A stretch of 64,000 bases of DNA, taken from positions 806,001 to 870,000 of the forward strand of contig CAVWLA010000001.1 in the NCBI GenBank assembly GCA_963755825.1, written 5' to 3'. This DNA is from DATBQN01 sp963755825. Its GTDB lineage: Bacteria > Acidobacteriota > Thermoanaerobaculia > Multivoradales > UBA5704. Position 1 is the stretch's first letter, and the number at the start of each line of letters is the position of its first letter. Both the position numbers and the translations under genes were made by a program. This document shows, piece by piece, positions 38,364 through 47,700 of this stretch. The notes under the pieces were generated by a model. It saw only the letters and a program-made list of their open reading frames with translations, was not told where the DNA came from and did no database searches.

Positions 38364-40355
38364 TCAGCGGCCGGCGGCGCCAGCGAGCTCGGGGAAGGCC
38401 GCATCGAGCGGCGCGAGGAGCGCCAGAGCCCTGCCGCGCGCGCCGGCCGCGGCGGCGGCGCGGGAGAGGTCGAGGCGGGCGGAGGCGGGATCGACGCCGG
38501 GCGGGCGCCAGGCGGCGAGCGCCGGCGGCAGCGCGCGATCCGGCGCGGTCGGCTCGCCGCGATCGAGATAGAGGGCGAGGGCGGCGACGCGCGGATCGTC
38601 GGGACGGACGGCCGCCGCCGCCGCCGCGGCGCGGCCGGCGCGGCCGAGATCGCCGAGCGCGGCGAGGTCGACCGCCGCCCAGTAGGCGGGCACGCCGACG
38701 TCCTTGTCGTCGATGGTGAAGTCGCCGCCCGCCGCGGCGAGCGGCGCCAGGGCGGCGAGCGACTCGGCGGCGCGTCCGGCGCGGGCGAGGGCGACGCCGG
38801 CGGCGAAGCGCCGGGCGTCGCGCGCCAGCGCCGGCCGCAGCGCCCGGCCCTCCTCCCAGGCGAGGAGACGCGCCCCCGCCGAGGGAGGCTCCGGGCCCAG
38901 GGTGCGGTCCCAGCCGAGCTGGTCGAGGAGGGCGCTGCGCGCGCTCCCCTGCGCCAACCAGAGCGCCGCGCAGAGCCCGAGCAGGAGGCCGGCCGGTGGT
39001 CGCAGATTGCCGCGCAGTCGGCTCTCTCCACCGTCGCTGCTCCTACCGCGAAAGAGATCGGCGGCGACGACCGGACCGGCGATCCAGAGGGCGAGGGCGA
39101 GCGGCAGGCGCTGGCGCGCCGAGGCGTAGGTCACCACCTGCACGGCGAGGGCGAGGAGGGCGACGGCGAGCGGCCCGGCGAGGCCGGCGAGCCGGGGGCG
39201 GCGGGCGAAGGCGATCCACGGCAGCGCCAGGAGGAGGAGCGCGAAGCCGGTGGGGAGGAGCGGCCGCAGGCGGCGATCGAGCATCTCGGCCGGCGCCAGG
39301 TCGTGCGCCTCGTAGGGGCCGAGGGCGAGGGCGGCCTTGCGCAGCAGGCGCGCCAGGCCGCGGCCCGGCGCCGCGGCGAGGCCGTCGAAGGCGAGGCGGG
39401 TCCAGTAGCGGTTGGCGGCGGCGGGGCCGAGCCGCCGGCCGCTCGCCCACGAGGCGATCTGGCGGTAGGCGACGTGCCCGTAGTCCGCCGCCTCCGGGTG
39501 GGCGCGCTCGAGCTCGATCACCGCCGCCGGCGCGAAGCGGGTGAGCCCGGTGGCGCCGGGGCCGTTGCCCTCGTAGAAGACGGCGCCCGGGTTCATCAGC
39601 GTCGGCGCGCCGGTGGCGAGAGACCGTGAGACGAGGAGCGGCCCGGCGAGGAGGAGGCCGGCGGCCGCGGCGGTGAGCCAGAGAGCGCGCCTCCCGCCAC
39701 GCGGCGCCGAGGCGGCGATCCACGCCGCCCAACCCGGCAGCAGGGCGAGGTGCTGCGGGCGGGCGAGCCCGGCGAGGACGACGGCGGCGAAGGCGGCGGC
39801 GGCGAGGAGGGTCGCCGCGCGGTCGCGGGGCCTCGCCGCCGTGAGGCGGGCGCGGGCGGCGAGCCCGGCGAGGATCGCCGCGGCGAGGAGGAAGGCGATG
39901 AGGATCTCCGGCTCCTCGATCCCGCAGTCGACGAGGAACGGCCGATAGAGCGCGGCGCCGAGGCCGGCGGCGAGCCCCCAGCCGCTGCCGGCGAGGAGGG
40001 CGACGGAGAGGGTGACGGCGGCGGCGGTGGCGGCGTGGAGGACCGCCTGGCCGCCGAGGAGGAGGCGGTCGGAATCGGCGGCGAGATGGCCCGCGAGGCG
40101 GGCGGCGGCGAGGTAGAGCGGGCTGTAGTCGAGCAGCCGCTCGGCGGCGGCGGCGGGCGGCGCGGCGGCCGCTTCGAGGTACTTGGGGAAGAGCGCCGGC
40201 GGGTGGGTGACGTCGGCGACGACCCAGGCGGCGAGGAGGGCGACGGCGAAGGCGAGCGCGGCGGCCGGCAGGGCGCGCCTCGGCAGCAGCCGCTGCGGCG
40301 GCGATGGCGGCGGCTGTGGCCGGCTGGCGCCGGCACGGTCCTCGGGCGCGGTCAT
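38364..40355 (-). CDS. large membrane protein, GT39/PMT-like, with C-terminal TPR-like tail
   Basis: A 663-residue protein from ATG 40355. Residues ~25-500 hold 10-12 hydrophobic segments in the pattern of PMT_2/GT39 family transferases (for example GIEEPEILIAFLLAAA and LARPQHLALLPGWAAW), although the classic Asp-Glu in the first loop is not obvious. The last ~150 residues are soluble Ala-rich helical repeats resembling TPRs (AGVALARAGRAAESLAALAP). Its sugar-transfer activity is therefore a family inference. A TAGAGT element lies 11 bases upstream of the start. Confidence 0.72.
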   Translation of the reverse strand: MTAPEDRAGASRPQPPPSPPQRLLPRRALPAAALAFAVALLAAWVVADVTHPPALFPKYLEAAAAPPAAAAERLLDYSPLYLAAARLAGHLAADSDRLLLGGQAVLHAATAAAVTLSVALLAGSGWGLAAGLGAALYRPFLVDCGIEEPEILIAFLLAAAILAGLAARARLTAARPRDRAATLLAAAAFAAVVLAGLARPQHLALLPGWAAWIAASAPRGGRRALWLTAAAAGLLLAGPLLVSRSLATGAPTLMNPGAVFYEGNGPGATGLTRFAPAAVIELERAHPEAADYGHVAYRQIASWASGRRLGPAAANRYWTRLAFDGLAAAPGRGLARLLRKAALALGPYEAHDLAPAEMLDRRLRPLLPTGFALLLLALPWIAFARRPRLAGLAGPLAVALLALAVQVVTYASARQRLPLALALWIAGPVVAADLFRGRSSDGGESRLRGNLRPPAGLLLGLCAALWLAQGSARSALLDQLGWDRTLGPEPPSAGARLLAWEEGRALRPALARDARRFAAGVALARAGRAAESLAALAPLAAAGGDFTIDDKDVGVPAYWAAVDLAALGDLGRAGRAAAAAAAVRPDDPRVAALALYLDRGEPTAPDRALPPALAAWRPPGVDPASARLDLSRAAAAAGARGRALALLAPLDAAFPELAGAAGR

Positions 40356-40366
40356 GGTCGGGCCGG

Positions 40367-40372
40367 ACTCTA
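40367..40372 (-). promoter_or_regulatory. leaderless-type -10 element of the GT39/TPR gene
   Basis: On the minus strand GGTAGAGT places TAGAGT 11 bases before ATG 40355. There is no Shine-Dalgarno sequence in between. Confidence 0.42.
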
Positions 40373-40422
40373 CCCTGGCCTCCCGCCGGCTCGCCGAAGC
40401 CCCCCTGGCATCGACGCTGGCA

Positions 40423-40428
40423 TAGAAT
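40423..40428 (+). promoter_or_regulatory. -10 element of the secreted repeat protein gene
   Basis: TAGAAT (40423-40428), 62 bases before ATG 40491, matches a sigma-70 -10 hexamer. Together with the minus-strand TAGAGT at 40367-40372 it makes this a short divergent promoter region. No convincing -35 element is seen. Confidence 0.4.
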
Positions 40429-40490
40429 CGATGACGGGCTCGCTGCTCAACCGGCCAGCCAGGCGCGGCCAGCGCCGAGGAGACCTCGCC

Positions 40491-41837
40491 ATGAGCGTCC
40501 GCCGCCGTCTCGCATTTCTCTGTCCCGCGGCCGGTCTGCTGGCCGGCGCTCTCGCCGCTCAGCCGCGGCCGATCTCCGGCGTCTTCCAGATCTCGCGGCC
40601 GTTCGCCTCTCCCGCCGGGCTCGTGCGCAGCTTCGGCGAGCCGGCCGTCGGCGCCCTCGGCAACGGCGGCTTCGCCGTCGGCTGGACGCACGAGGACTCG
40701 CTCGGCGCCGCCGACCTCCAGGGCAGCGGCGTCGACGGCCGGCTGGTCTCGGCGGCGGGCATCCCCGGCGGCGACTTTCGGGCCGAGCAGGACAGCGATC
40801 CGTCGACCGGCACCGGCTGCCCGGTGCTCGCCGGTGTCGGCGGCAGCGCCGGCGGCGGCTTCCTCCTCGCTCACCTGCGTTTGCAGGAGCCCAACAGCGT
40901 CGTCGAGACGTGGAGCTACGGCGCTGGCGCCGCGGCCGCGGCCCGCATCGAGGACAACGTCGGCGATGCCGCCGAGAGCGACGACGATGAGTGCCCGGCG
41001 CTGGCCGCCAGCGCCGCTGGGCGCCACGTCGTCGGCTGGGCGCGCACCCACCCCGGCGACTCGCCGACGACCTATTTCGTGCGCTCGTTCGCCGCCGACG
41101 GCGCCCCCGCCGGGCCGCCGCTCGCCCTCGACTCCGCCCTCGCCGACGGCGGCATCGAGCCGCCGGCGGTGGCGATGGACGGCGCCGGCCGCTTCGTCGC
41201 CGCCTGGCGCGGCGGCGCCTCTCCCGGGCTTTTCGCCCGCCGCTTCGCCGCTGACGGCACGCCGCTCGGCGCCGGCTTCCAGGTCGCTCCCGCCGCCGTC
41301 GGCGGCCCGCTCCTCGCGCTCGCCGCCGACGGCGGCTTCACCGTCGTCTACGCCCGGCCGGTGCCGGGCGGCGGCGCGCTCACTCTGCGGCGGTTCGCCG
41401 CCGACGGCACGGCGCAGGGAGGGCCGGTGGCGGCGGGTACCGTCTCCCGGCTGCTCCAGGTGGCGGCCGATCGCTTCGGCAATTTCGCGGTGCTGTCGCT
41501 CGGCGCCAGCCTGCGGACGCGGGTGCAGATCTTCGACCGCTCGCTCGCGGCGCACGGTGGGCCGGTCGTCGTCGCGCCGGCGCCGCCGGCGTCAACGGTC
41601 GAGCGGCGCTCCGCCATCGCCCTCGCCGACTCCGGCCGCCTGCTGGTCGCCTGGATCGACGGCCCGGTGCTCGCCCTGCCGAGCCAGCCGTCGGTCGTCC
41701 GCGGCCAGCTCTGGCAGGCCCTCCACGAGACGAACCGCTGCGCCGATCGCGGCAACCACCTGCACTGCGACAGCGAGGCGACCGGTCGACTGACGGCCGG
41801 CGACGAGCCTCTGCTGGGCGATCCGGGACCGCGCTGA
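40491..41837 (+). CDS. secreted protein with repeated '(R/F)FAADGTP.G' units
   Basis: A 448-residue protein with signal peptide (~1-24) behind a GAGGAG ribosome site. It is built of beta-strand repeats of ~45-60 residues, each with a variant of RSFAADGAPAGPP, RRFAADGTPLGAGFQ or RRFAADGTAQGGPV followed by PAVAMDGAGRFVAAWRGG-like strands, so it likely folds as a beta-propeller. Similar repeat proteins are common among secreted proteins of unknown role in environmental bacteria. The C terminus adds a small cysteine-containing tail (NRCADRGNHLHCDSE). It faces purC, six bases away. Confidence 0.72.
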   Translation: MSVRRRLAFLCPAAGLLAGALAAQPRPISGVFQISRPFASPAGLVRSFGEPAVGALGNGGFAVGWTHEDSLGAADLQGSGVDGRLVSAAGIPGGDFRAEQDSDPSTGTGCPVLAGVGGSAGGGFLLAHLRLQEPNSVVETWSYGAGAAAAARIEDNVGDAAESDDDECPALAASAAGRHVVGWARTHPGDSPTTYFVRSFAADGAPAGPPLALDSALADGGIEPPAVAMDGAGRFVAAWRGGASPGLFARRFAADGTPLGAGFQVAPAAVGGPLLALAADGGFTVVYARPVPGGGALTLRRFAADGTAQGGPVAAGTVSRLLQVAADRFGNFAVLSLGASLRTRVQIFDRSLAAHGGPVVVAPAPPASTVERRSAIALADSGRLLVAWIDGPVLALPSQPSVVRGQLWQALHETNRCADRGNHLHCDSEATGRLTAGDEPLLGDPGPR

Positions 41838-41843
41838 AGGCGG

Positions 41844-42764
41844 CTACAGCGCGGGCGGCGCGCCGCAGATGCGGAGGAAGGCCTCGAGGTAGCGCTCGCG
41901 GGTGCCGTCGACGACGTCGGCCGGCAGCGGCGGCGGCGGGCTCTGGTGGTCCCAGCCGGTCGAGTCGAGCCAGTTGCGCACGTATTGCTTGTCGAAGGAG
42001 ACCGGCTCCTCGCCCGGCCGCCAGCGCGCCGCGTCCCAGTAGCGCGAGGAGTCGGGGGTGAGCACCTCGTCGATCAGCAGCAGCTCTTCTCCGATCAGCC
42101 CGAACTCGAACTTGGTGTCGGCGAGGAGCAGGTCGCGCTCGGCGGCGCGCCGCGCCCCCAGCTCGTAGAGGGCGAGGGTGAGCTCGCGGAGGCGGCCGGC
42201 GAGCGGCGCGCCCACCGCCGCCGCCAGGGTCGCGAAGTCGACGTTCTCGTCGTGCCCCGCCTCCGCCTTGGTCGCCGGGGTGAAGATCGGCTGCGGCAGC
42301 CGGCTGGCGCGGAGCAGGCCGGGCGGCAGCGGGATGCCGCAGACGGCGCCGCTGGCGGCGTACTCGCGATAGCCGCTCCCCGCGAGATAGCCGCGCGCGA
42401 CGCATTCGAAGGGGACGACCTGGGCCTTCCTCACCACCACCGCGCGGCCGGCGAGCAGCTCGGCGAAGGGCTGCAGGGCGGCGGGGAAGCGGCGCGCGTC
42501 GGTCTCCAGCAGATGGTGCGGCACGACGCCGGCGAGCTGGGCGAACCAGAAGGTCGACAGCTGGGTGAGGATCTTCCCCTTGCCGGGGATCGGCGGCGAG
42601 AGGATGTGGTCGTAGGCCGAGAGCCGATCGGTCGCCACGATGAGGAGGGCGTCGCCGAGATCGTAGACGTCGCGCACCTTGCCGCGGCGGGGCGGCGGCA
42701 GGCCGGGGAGGGCGGTCTCTCGCAGGGCGGTCTCGCCGGCGCCGGCGCTCTCCGGCGCCGTCAT
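41844..42764 (-). CDS. purC: phosphoribosylaminoimidazole-succinocarboxamide synthase (SAICAR synthetase)
   Basis: A 306-residue PurC of the longer, eukaryote/plant-like type. Motifs are RRGKVRDVYDLGD (ATP site), ATDRLSAYDHIL, PIPGKGKILTQLSTFW, VRKAQVVPFECVARGYLAGSG, TPATKAEAGHDEN and LADTKFEFG. It joins CAIR and aspartate in step 8 of purine synthesis in the cytoplasm. Its start overlaps the stop of the cyclase-like gene by ATGA, an unusual partner; no other pur gene lies in the window. C terminus ends normally. Confidence 0.96.
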   Translation of the reverse strand: MTAPESAGAGETALRETALPGLPPPRRGKVRDVYDLGDALLIVATDRLSAYDHILSPPIPGKGKILTQLSTFWFAQLAGVVPHHLLETDARRFPAALQPFAELLAGRAVVVRKAQVVPFECVARGYLAGSGYREYAASGAVCGIPLPPGLLRASRLPQPIFTPATKAEAGHDENVDFATLAAAVGAPLAGRLRELTLALYELGARRAAERDLLLADTKFEFGLIGEELLLIDEVLTPDSSRYWDAARWRPGEEPVSFDKQYVRNWLDSTGWDHQSPPPPLPADVVDGTRERYLEAFLRICGAPPAL

Positions 42765-44848
42765 GAGAACCCCGCTGCGCCGCTCCGCGAGCGCGCGAAC
42801 TCGCGCTCGACGGCGCCGACGAGGCCGCCGGCGAGCGGCTCGCTGCGGTCGGCGAGCGAGTCCTCGCCGAAGTCGGTGCCGGCGACGAACTCGAAGACGG
42901 AGAGCTTCTCGAGCCCCTTCAGGGCGGCGAGACCGAGCTTGCGGACGCCGACCACCAGCCGCTCGCCGGCGTCGTCGATCTCGAGCATGACGTAGCCGCG
43001 GCCGCCGTCGGCGGCGCGGTAGAGGATGCGCTCGCCGAGCTCCTCCTCGAGCTGCGCGACGTAGGGGCCGGTCGCCACCAGGCCGCGGTTGACGAGGTTG
43101 CCGTTGCGGTCGATGTAGGCGTGGAACTGACGCGCCTCCTCGCGCTTGTCGACGAGGTCGAGGTTGCCCTGGGTCACCGGCGCGAAGAAGCGCTGCACCG
43201 CCGACTCCGGATAGCCCTGGGTGATGAGCATGTTCTTGACCTCCTCGATCTCCCGCGTCGCCTTGCCGGTGACCAGCCGCGACAGCTCGACCAGGCCGTG
43301 GCCGAAGAACTCGTAGCGCTCGCCCTCCTCGGGGCCGCCGCCGCCCATCGGGATCAGCCGGTAGTGGCCGTAGTTGAGCGCGATGCGCATGCCGCGGTCG
43401 AACGGGAAGCCGTCGTCGAGCGCCTGCTGATAGTAGCTCTGCACGTGGAGAGCGCAGAGCAGGAGGTTCTTCGCCTCGCGGCTGGAGTAGAAGGCGCCGT
43501 CACCCAAGTACTTCTCGAGCTTGGCGCGGCGCGAGAGGGCGAGCCGGTTCACCCGCCGCTGGAAGCGGAACATCATGCGGAAGGCCTCGTCCTGGCTCTC
43601 GGCGCCGGAGCGGTGGAGGACCGAGACGGTCTGCGAGAAGTCGCTGATGTCGTAGATCAGGCCGTAGCGGTCGACCCGCGGATCGACCACCCAGGAGGCC
43701 ATGAAGTCGAGCGGCCGCGTCGCCGGCGACAGGCGCTGCTCGGCGCGCGCGGCTCCGAAGCCGCCGACGGCCGTCGCCGAGCCGCCGCCGCTGGCGGCCC
43801 CGCCGCCCCCCGGCCGCAGCGCGCTCCCCGGCCGGCAGACGAGGTGGTCGCCCCGGCTCTCGACCGGCAGCAGGGTGCGGCGCAGAGCGTGGAACAGCTC
43901 GTACTCCTTGAGCTTGAGGAGGAGGCTCTCCCAGATCTGCACCTGCTCGGCGGAGAGCAGGCGCGCCGGGTCGTAGCCGCGGCGGGTGGCGAGGAAGGAG
44001 ACGTAGCCCATGCGATGGAGCAGGTCGCGGCCGCCGCCGCTCGGCGGATCCGCCCCCAGCAGGTGGATCACCGCGGCGACCAGGTCGCGGTCGCTCTCCA
44101 GCTGCTCGGCGTGCCAGCGCGCCAGCTCCTCCAGCCGCAGGCGCAGGTCGCGGCCGTCGATCCGCAGGTAGCCGTTGAAGTAGCCGGCGAGCTCCGAGAG
44201 GTCGCGGCCGATGTGGTCCTCGGTGAAGATGAGGACGTTGTCGCGCATGCGGGTGAGCAGGCGCGGGAAGAGGTCCTCCTCGACCTCCTCGGTGGCGCCG
44301 GCCAGCCGCTGCACCAGGTCGTAGGTGATGGCGAGCACGCGGTCGAGGTAGCGCTCGAGCACGCGATAGCGGATCTGCTCGCCGTGCCGGCGGCCGATCT
44401 CCAGATGCTGGCGGAGCACCCGCTTGGGGGTCTCCTTGAGGAAGCGGGCGATGTCGAGCGAGTGGGCGAGCCAGAAGATCGCCGGGTACTGGCGGCCGTA
44501 GCTCGAGGTGGTGACGTTCTCGCTGGCGCGGGTGAAGAGCGCGCGGTAGCGCTCCCAGGCGAGGGTGTACTGCTTGCGGTCGTAGGTCTCGCGGGACAGG
44601 ATGGCGAGCTGCACCGTCTCCTCGCCGGCAAGATAGGTGCGCAGCGCGGTGCGGAGCTCCTCGCTGCGCGGCGACTGCAGGAGGGGGAAGCCGCGCGCCG
44701 GCGTGGCGCTCTCGTCGTCGAAGAAGATCTGGCGCGGCAGCGGCAGCGTCTTCTGGTAGTCCGGCAGCAGGCGGCGCACCTCGTCCATGTCGGCGCGCAG
44801 GAAGTTGAACGGCCCGGGGAGGACCTGCAGGAGGGAGAACGGGCTCAT
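42761..44848 (-). CDS. protein with class III nucleotidyl-cyclase-like domain
   Basis: A 695-residue soluble protein. The first ~340 residues are helical and not recognised (an open region with LPGPFNFLRADMDEVRRLL at the start). After a Gly/Ser/Ala linker (~345-385), residues ~390-590 resemble a class III adenylyl/guanylyl cyclase: YGLIYDISDFSQTVS (first metal Asp), LEKYLGDGAFYSS (Lys and the GDG metal Asp near 448), RIALNYGH, and FFGHGLVELSRLVTG, the position of the transition-state Arg. About 100 further residues end the protein. Whether it makes cAMP or cGMP, or is an inactive relative, cannot be decided. ATG 44848 is the best start. It overlaps purC. Confidence 0.68.
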   Translation of the reverse strand: MSPFSLLQVLPGPFNFLRADMDEVRRLLPDYQKTLPLPRQIFFDDESATPARGFPLLQSPRSEELRTALRTYLAGEETVQLAILSRETYDRKQYTLAWERYRALFTRASENVTTSSYGRQYPAIFWLAHSLDIARFLKETPKRVLRQHLEIGRRHGEQIRYRVLERYLDRVLAITYDLVQRLAGATEEVEEDLFPRLLTRMRDNVLIFTEDHIGRDLSELAGYFNGYLRIDGRDLRLRLEELARWHAEQLESDRDLVAAVIHLLGADPPSGGGRDLLHRMGYVSFLATRRGYDPARLLSAEQVQIWESLLLKLKEYELFHALRRTLLPVESRGDHLVCRPGSALRPGGGGAASGGGSATAVGGFGAARAEQRLSPATRPLDFMASWVVDPRVDRYGLIYDISDFSQTVSVLHRSGAESQDEAFRMMFRFQRRVNRLALSRRAKLEKYLGDGAFYSSREAKNLLLCALHVQSYYQQALDDGFPFDRGMRIALNYGHYRLIPMGGGGPEEGERYEFFGHGLVELSRLVTGKATREIEEVKNMLITQGYPESAVQRFFAPVTQGNLDLVDKREEARQFHAYIDRNGNLVNRGLVATGPYVAQLEEELGERILYRAADGGRGYVMLEIDDAGERLVVGVRKLGLAALKGLEKLSVFEFVAGTDFGEDSLADRSEPLAGGLVGAVEREFARSRSGAAGFS

Positions 44849-44901
44849 CTCGGAGACCACGCGGCGACCATCGATCGGGACCTCAACTCGCGGTGGTTTA
44901 C

Positions 44902-44912
44902 GTATAGCATAC
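44902..44912 (-). promoter_or_regulatory. AT-rich palindromic promoter element upstream of the cyclase-like gene
   Basis: The complement reads GTATGCTATAC, an inverted repeat GTAT-GCT-ATAC that contains a TATGCT -10-like hexamer, 53 bases before ATG 44848. It is one of the few AT-rich spots here. The rest of the 231-base divergent region (44849-45079) shows only the pepA ribosome site. Confidence 0.4.
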
Positions 44913-45079
44913 CCGCCGATCCGCGCGATGCGCAGGGTTCCGCCGGGGCGTCGATGGCGGCCAGACACCGCCGGTCCCACCGGACGCCGCCGGCCCCAGG
45001 GCTCGGCCTGCGGTTTCGCGCCGCGGCCCCGCCCAGCGATCGGCCCCGCGATCCGGCTGCCAAGGAGGAGGCGCCCAAG

Positions 45080-46561
45080 ATGAGCCGTCCCATCGAAGTC
45101 GCCGTCGTCGCACGGGGCGAGCTCGCCACCGATCTGCTGGTCATCGCCTGCTTCGAGGGCGAGGCGCCCGAGGTCGCCGGCCTCGCCGCCGCCGCGGCCG
45201 CCGCGGCGCTCGCCGTCGCCGACCGGCCCGGCTTCCGCGGCAAGGAGGAGCAGAGCGTCGAGACCCTCCTCGCCGGCGCCGGCATCGGCGCCGTCGCTGT
45301 CGCCGGCCTCGGCCGCCGCGGCGAGCTCTCCTGGCGGCGGCTCGCCGCCTTCTTCACCCGCGCCATCGACGCGGCGCGGGTCAACGGCGTCGACCGCCTC
45401 GCCTTCCTCCTGCCGCACCACGCGGAGACCGCCGGCAGCGCCGCCGCCGAGCGGCTGCTCGCCGGCCTCGGCCTCGGCGCCTACAGCTTCGACCGCTTCC
45501 TCTCCGCCGAGGCGCGCAAGGCCGGGGTCGGCGCCATCGCCCTGCTGCCGCCGGCGGGCGAGGAGGAGACCTACCGCGCCGCGCTGGCCGGCGCGCGGCG
45601 GGTCGCCGCCGCGGTCACCCTCGCCCGCGACCTCGGCAACGCGCCGCCCAACGAGGCGACGCCGAGCTGGGTGACCGAGCGCGCGCGGGAGATCGCCGCC
45701 GCCCACGGCATGGAGATGGCGGTGATCGACCAGGCGGAGCTGGCGCGCCGCGGCATGGGCGGCCTCCTCGCGGTGGGGAGCGGCGCCGCCGATCCGCCGC
45801 GGCTGCTGCGCCTCGCCTGGGGCGACCGCGGCCCGGTGATCGCGCTGGTGGGCAAGGGGGTGACCTTCGACTCCGGCGGCATCTCGATCAAGCCGGCGGC
45901 CGACATGGACGCCATGAAGTACGACAAGTGCGGCGCCTGCGCCGTGCTGGCGGCGGCCGCCGCGGTCGCCGAGCTCGAGCTCCCGGTGCGCCTCCGCGTC
46001 TACACCCCGATCGCCGAGAACATGCTCGACGCGGCCTGCTACCGGCCCGGCGACATCGTCCGCTTCGCCAACGGCAAGACCGCCGAGATCACCAACACCG
46101 ACGCCGAGGGGCGGCTGATGCTCGCCGACGCGCTCGCCCTCGCCGCCGCCGAGGAGCCGGCGCCGCAGGCGATGGTCGAGCTCTCGACGCTGACCGGCGC
46201 CTGCGTCATCGCCCTCGGGCACCACGGCGCCGGCCTCTTCACCCCCGACGACGGCCTCGCCGCCGAGCTCCTCGCCGCCGCCGAAGCGAGCGGCGAGCGG
46301 CTCTGGCGCCTGCCGCTCTGGCCGGAGTTCCTCGAGGAGATGAAGGGCTCGCAGGCCGACCTCCGCAACTCGGCGCAGCGCTGGGGCGGCGCCTCGACGG
46401 CGGGCGCCTTCCTCTCGCAGTTCACCGGCGGCGTCGCCCGCTGGGCCCACCTCGACATCGCCGGCGTCTCCGACCTCGGCCGCGACCAGAACGGCCACGC
46501 CGGTGCCACCGGCTTCGGCGTCGCCCTCCTCGTCGCCTGGCTCCGCCGCCTGGTGGCCTAG
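45080..46561 (+). CDS. pepA: leucyl aminopeptidase (M17 family)
   Basis: A 493-residue protein of usual PepA length. Metal and catalytic residues are in VGKGVTFDSGGISIKP, DMDAMKYDKCGA and the family signature NTDAEGRLMLADAL (from residue 339); LSTLTGACVIALG and WAHLDIAG complete the active-site region. It is a cytoplasmic dizinc enzyme that removes N-terminal residues from peptides; PepA can also bind DNA in some bacteria. ATG 45080 has a strong AAGGAGGAG site. The peptide-transport ATPase genes start 68 bases later, so a shared role in peptide use is plausible. Confidence 0.96.
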   Translation: MSRPIEVAVVARGELATDLLVIACFEGEAPEVAGLAAAAAAAALAVADRPGFRGKEEQSVETLLAGAGIGAVAVAGLGRRGELSWRRLAAFFTRAIDAARVNGVDRLAFLLPHHAETAGSAAAERLLAGLGLGAYSFDRFLSAEARKAGVGAIALLPPAGEEETYRAALAGARRVAAAVTLARDLGNAPPNEATPSWVTERAREIAAAHGMEMAVIDQAELARRGMGGLLAVGSGAADPPRLLRLAWGDRGPVIALVGKGVTFDSGGISIKPAADMDAMKYDKCGACAVLAAAAAVAELELPVRLRVYTPIAENMLDAACYRPGDIVRFANGKTAEITNTDAEGRLMLADALALAAAEEPAPQAMVELSTLTGACVIALGHHGAGLFTPDDGLAAELLAAAEASGERLWRLPLWPEFLEEMKGSQADLRNSAQRWGGASTAGAFLSQFTGGVARWAHLDIAGVSDLGRDQNGHAGATGFGVALLVAWLRRLVA

Positions 46562-46629
46562 GGCAGCCGGCGCACCGCCACTCCCCCAGAGGCGAAGCGG
46601 CGCCCGAGAATGAGGGAGAATCGCCTCCG

Positions 46630-47700
46630 ATGTCGACAGAAGCCGCTCGGCTGCCCGCCGCCGACCTCCTCGCGGTCGACGGCCTGACCGTCGCCTTTCC
46701 GCTCGCCGGCGGGTGGGCGCCGGTGGTCGACGGCGTCTCGTTCGGCGTGCGGCGGGGCGAGTGCGTCGGCCTGGTGGGGGAGTCGGGCTCGGGCAAGAGC
46801 ATGACGGCCCTCGCCCTGCTGCGGCTGGTGCCGCCTCCCGGCCGCATCACCGGCGGCCGGGTGCTCCTCGCCGGCGAGGATCTCCTGGCGCTCCCCGAGG
46901 CTGCGATGCGGCGGGTTCGCGGCGGGCGCATCGGCCTCGTCTTCCAGGAGCCGGCGAGCGCCCTCGACCCGGTCTTCACCATCGGCTTCCAGATCACCGA
47001 GGCGATCCGCGCCCACCGCGACCTGTCGCGCCGGGCGGCGCGCCGGGAGGCCGCGGCGCTCCTCGCCCGCGTCGCGCTGCCCGACCCGCAGCGCCGGCTC
47101 GACGACTATCCGCACCAGCTGTCGGGCGGCCAGCGCCAGCGCGCCATGCTCGCCGTGGCGCTCGCCGCCGGGCCGCAGCTGCTCATCGCCGACGAGCCCA
47201 CCACCGCCCTCGACGTCACCCTCCAGGCTGGCGTCCTCGAGCTCCTCGCCGACCTCCGCCGCGAGCTGGGCCTGGCGGTGCTCCTCATCACCCACGATCT
47301 CGGCATCGTCGCCGAGGCCTGCGACCGCGCCATCGTCTTCTACGCTGGCGAGGTGGTCGAGGAGGCGCCGGTCGGCACCCTCTTCCGCACCCCGGCCCAC
47401 CCCTACACGCGCGCCCTCCTCGCCGCCCTCCCCAAGCTGGGCGTGGCCGGACCGCCCGGCCGCCGCCCCCTCGCGGTCCTCTCCGGCCAGCCGCCGGCGC
47501 CCGGGGAGCGCCCGCCCGGATGCGCCTTCGCCCCGCGCTGTCCGGAGGTCTTCGCGCGCTGCGCCGGCGAGCGCCCGCACCTCGCGGCGCCGGGCGACGG
47601 CCGCCTGGCGCGCTGCTTTCTCGCCGAGGGTTTCCTCGCCGAGGCCACCGGCGATCGGCCGGGTGCCGAGCACGTGGCGGGAGCGGAGGCTCCGCGATGA
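46630..47700 (+). CDS. oligopeptide/dipeptide ABC transporter ATP-binding protein (OppD/DppD-like)
   Basis: A 356-residue ABC ATPase. Walker A GESGSGKS (50-57), Q-loop in LVFQEPASALDPV, signature LSGGQRQR, Walker B LLIADEPTTALDVT and switch His in LITHDLGIV. The C-terminal oligopeptide-type extension carries HPYTRALLAALPKL and the cysteine cluster GCAFAPRCPEVFARC, which binds an Fe-S cluster in this family. It overlaps the OppF-like gene by ATGA. No permease or substrate-binding protein gene is present on either side, so the transporter's membrane part is encoded elsewhere. Confidence 0.93.
   Translation: MSTEAARLPAADLLAVDGLTVAFPLAGGWAPVVDGVSFGVRRGECVGLVGESGSGKSMTALALLRLVPPPGRITGGRVLLAGEDLLALPEAAMRRVRGGRIGLVFQEPASALDPVFTIGFQITEAIRAHRDLSRRAARREAAALLARVALPDPQRRLDDYPHQLSGGQRQRAMLAVALAAGPQLLIADEPTTALDVTLQAGVLELLADLRRELGLAVLLITHDLGIVAEACDRAIVFYAGEVVEEAPVGTLFRTPAHPYTRALLAALPKLGVAGPPGRRPLAVLSGQPPAPGERPPGCAFAPRCPEVFARCAGERPHLAAPGDGRLARCFLAEGFLAEATGDRPGAEHVAGAEAPR

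Noticed and set aside
34831..38571. Plus-strand open frame of over 1200 codons
   Set aside because: It crosses antisense to the glycosyltransferase and reductase genes and through the epimerase in the wrong frame; composition is that of GC-rich shadow.
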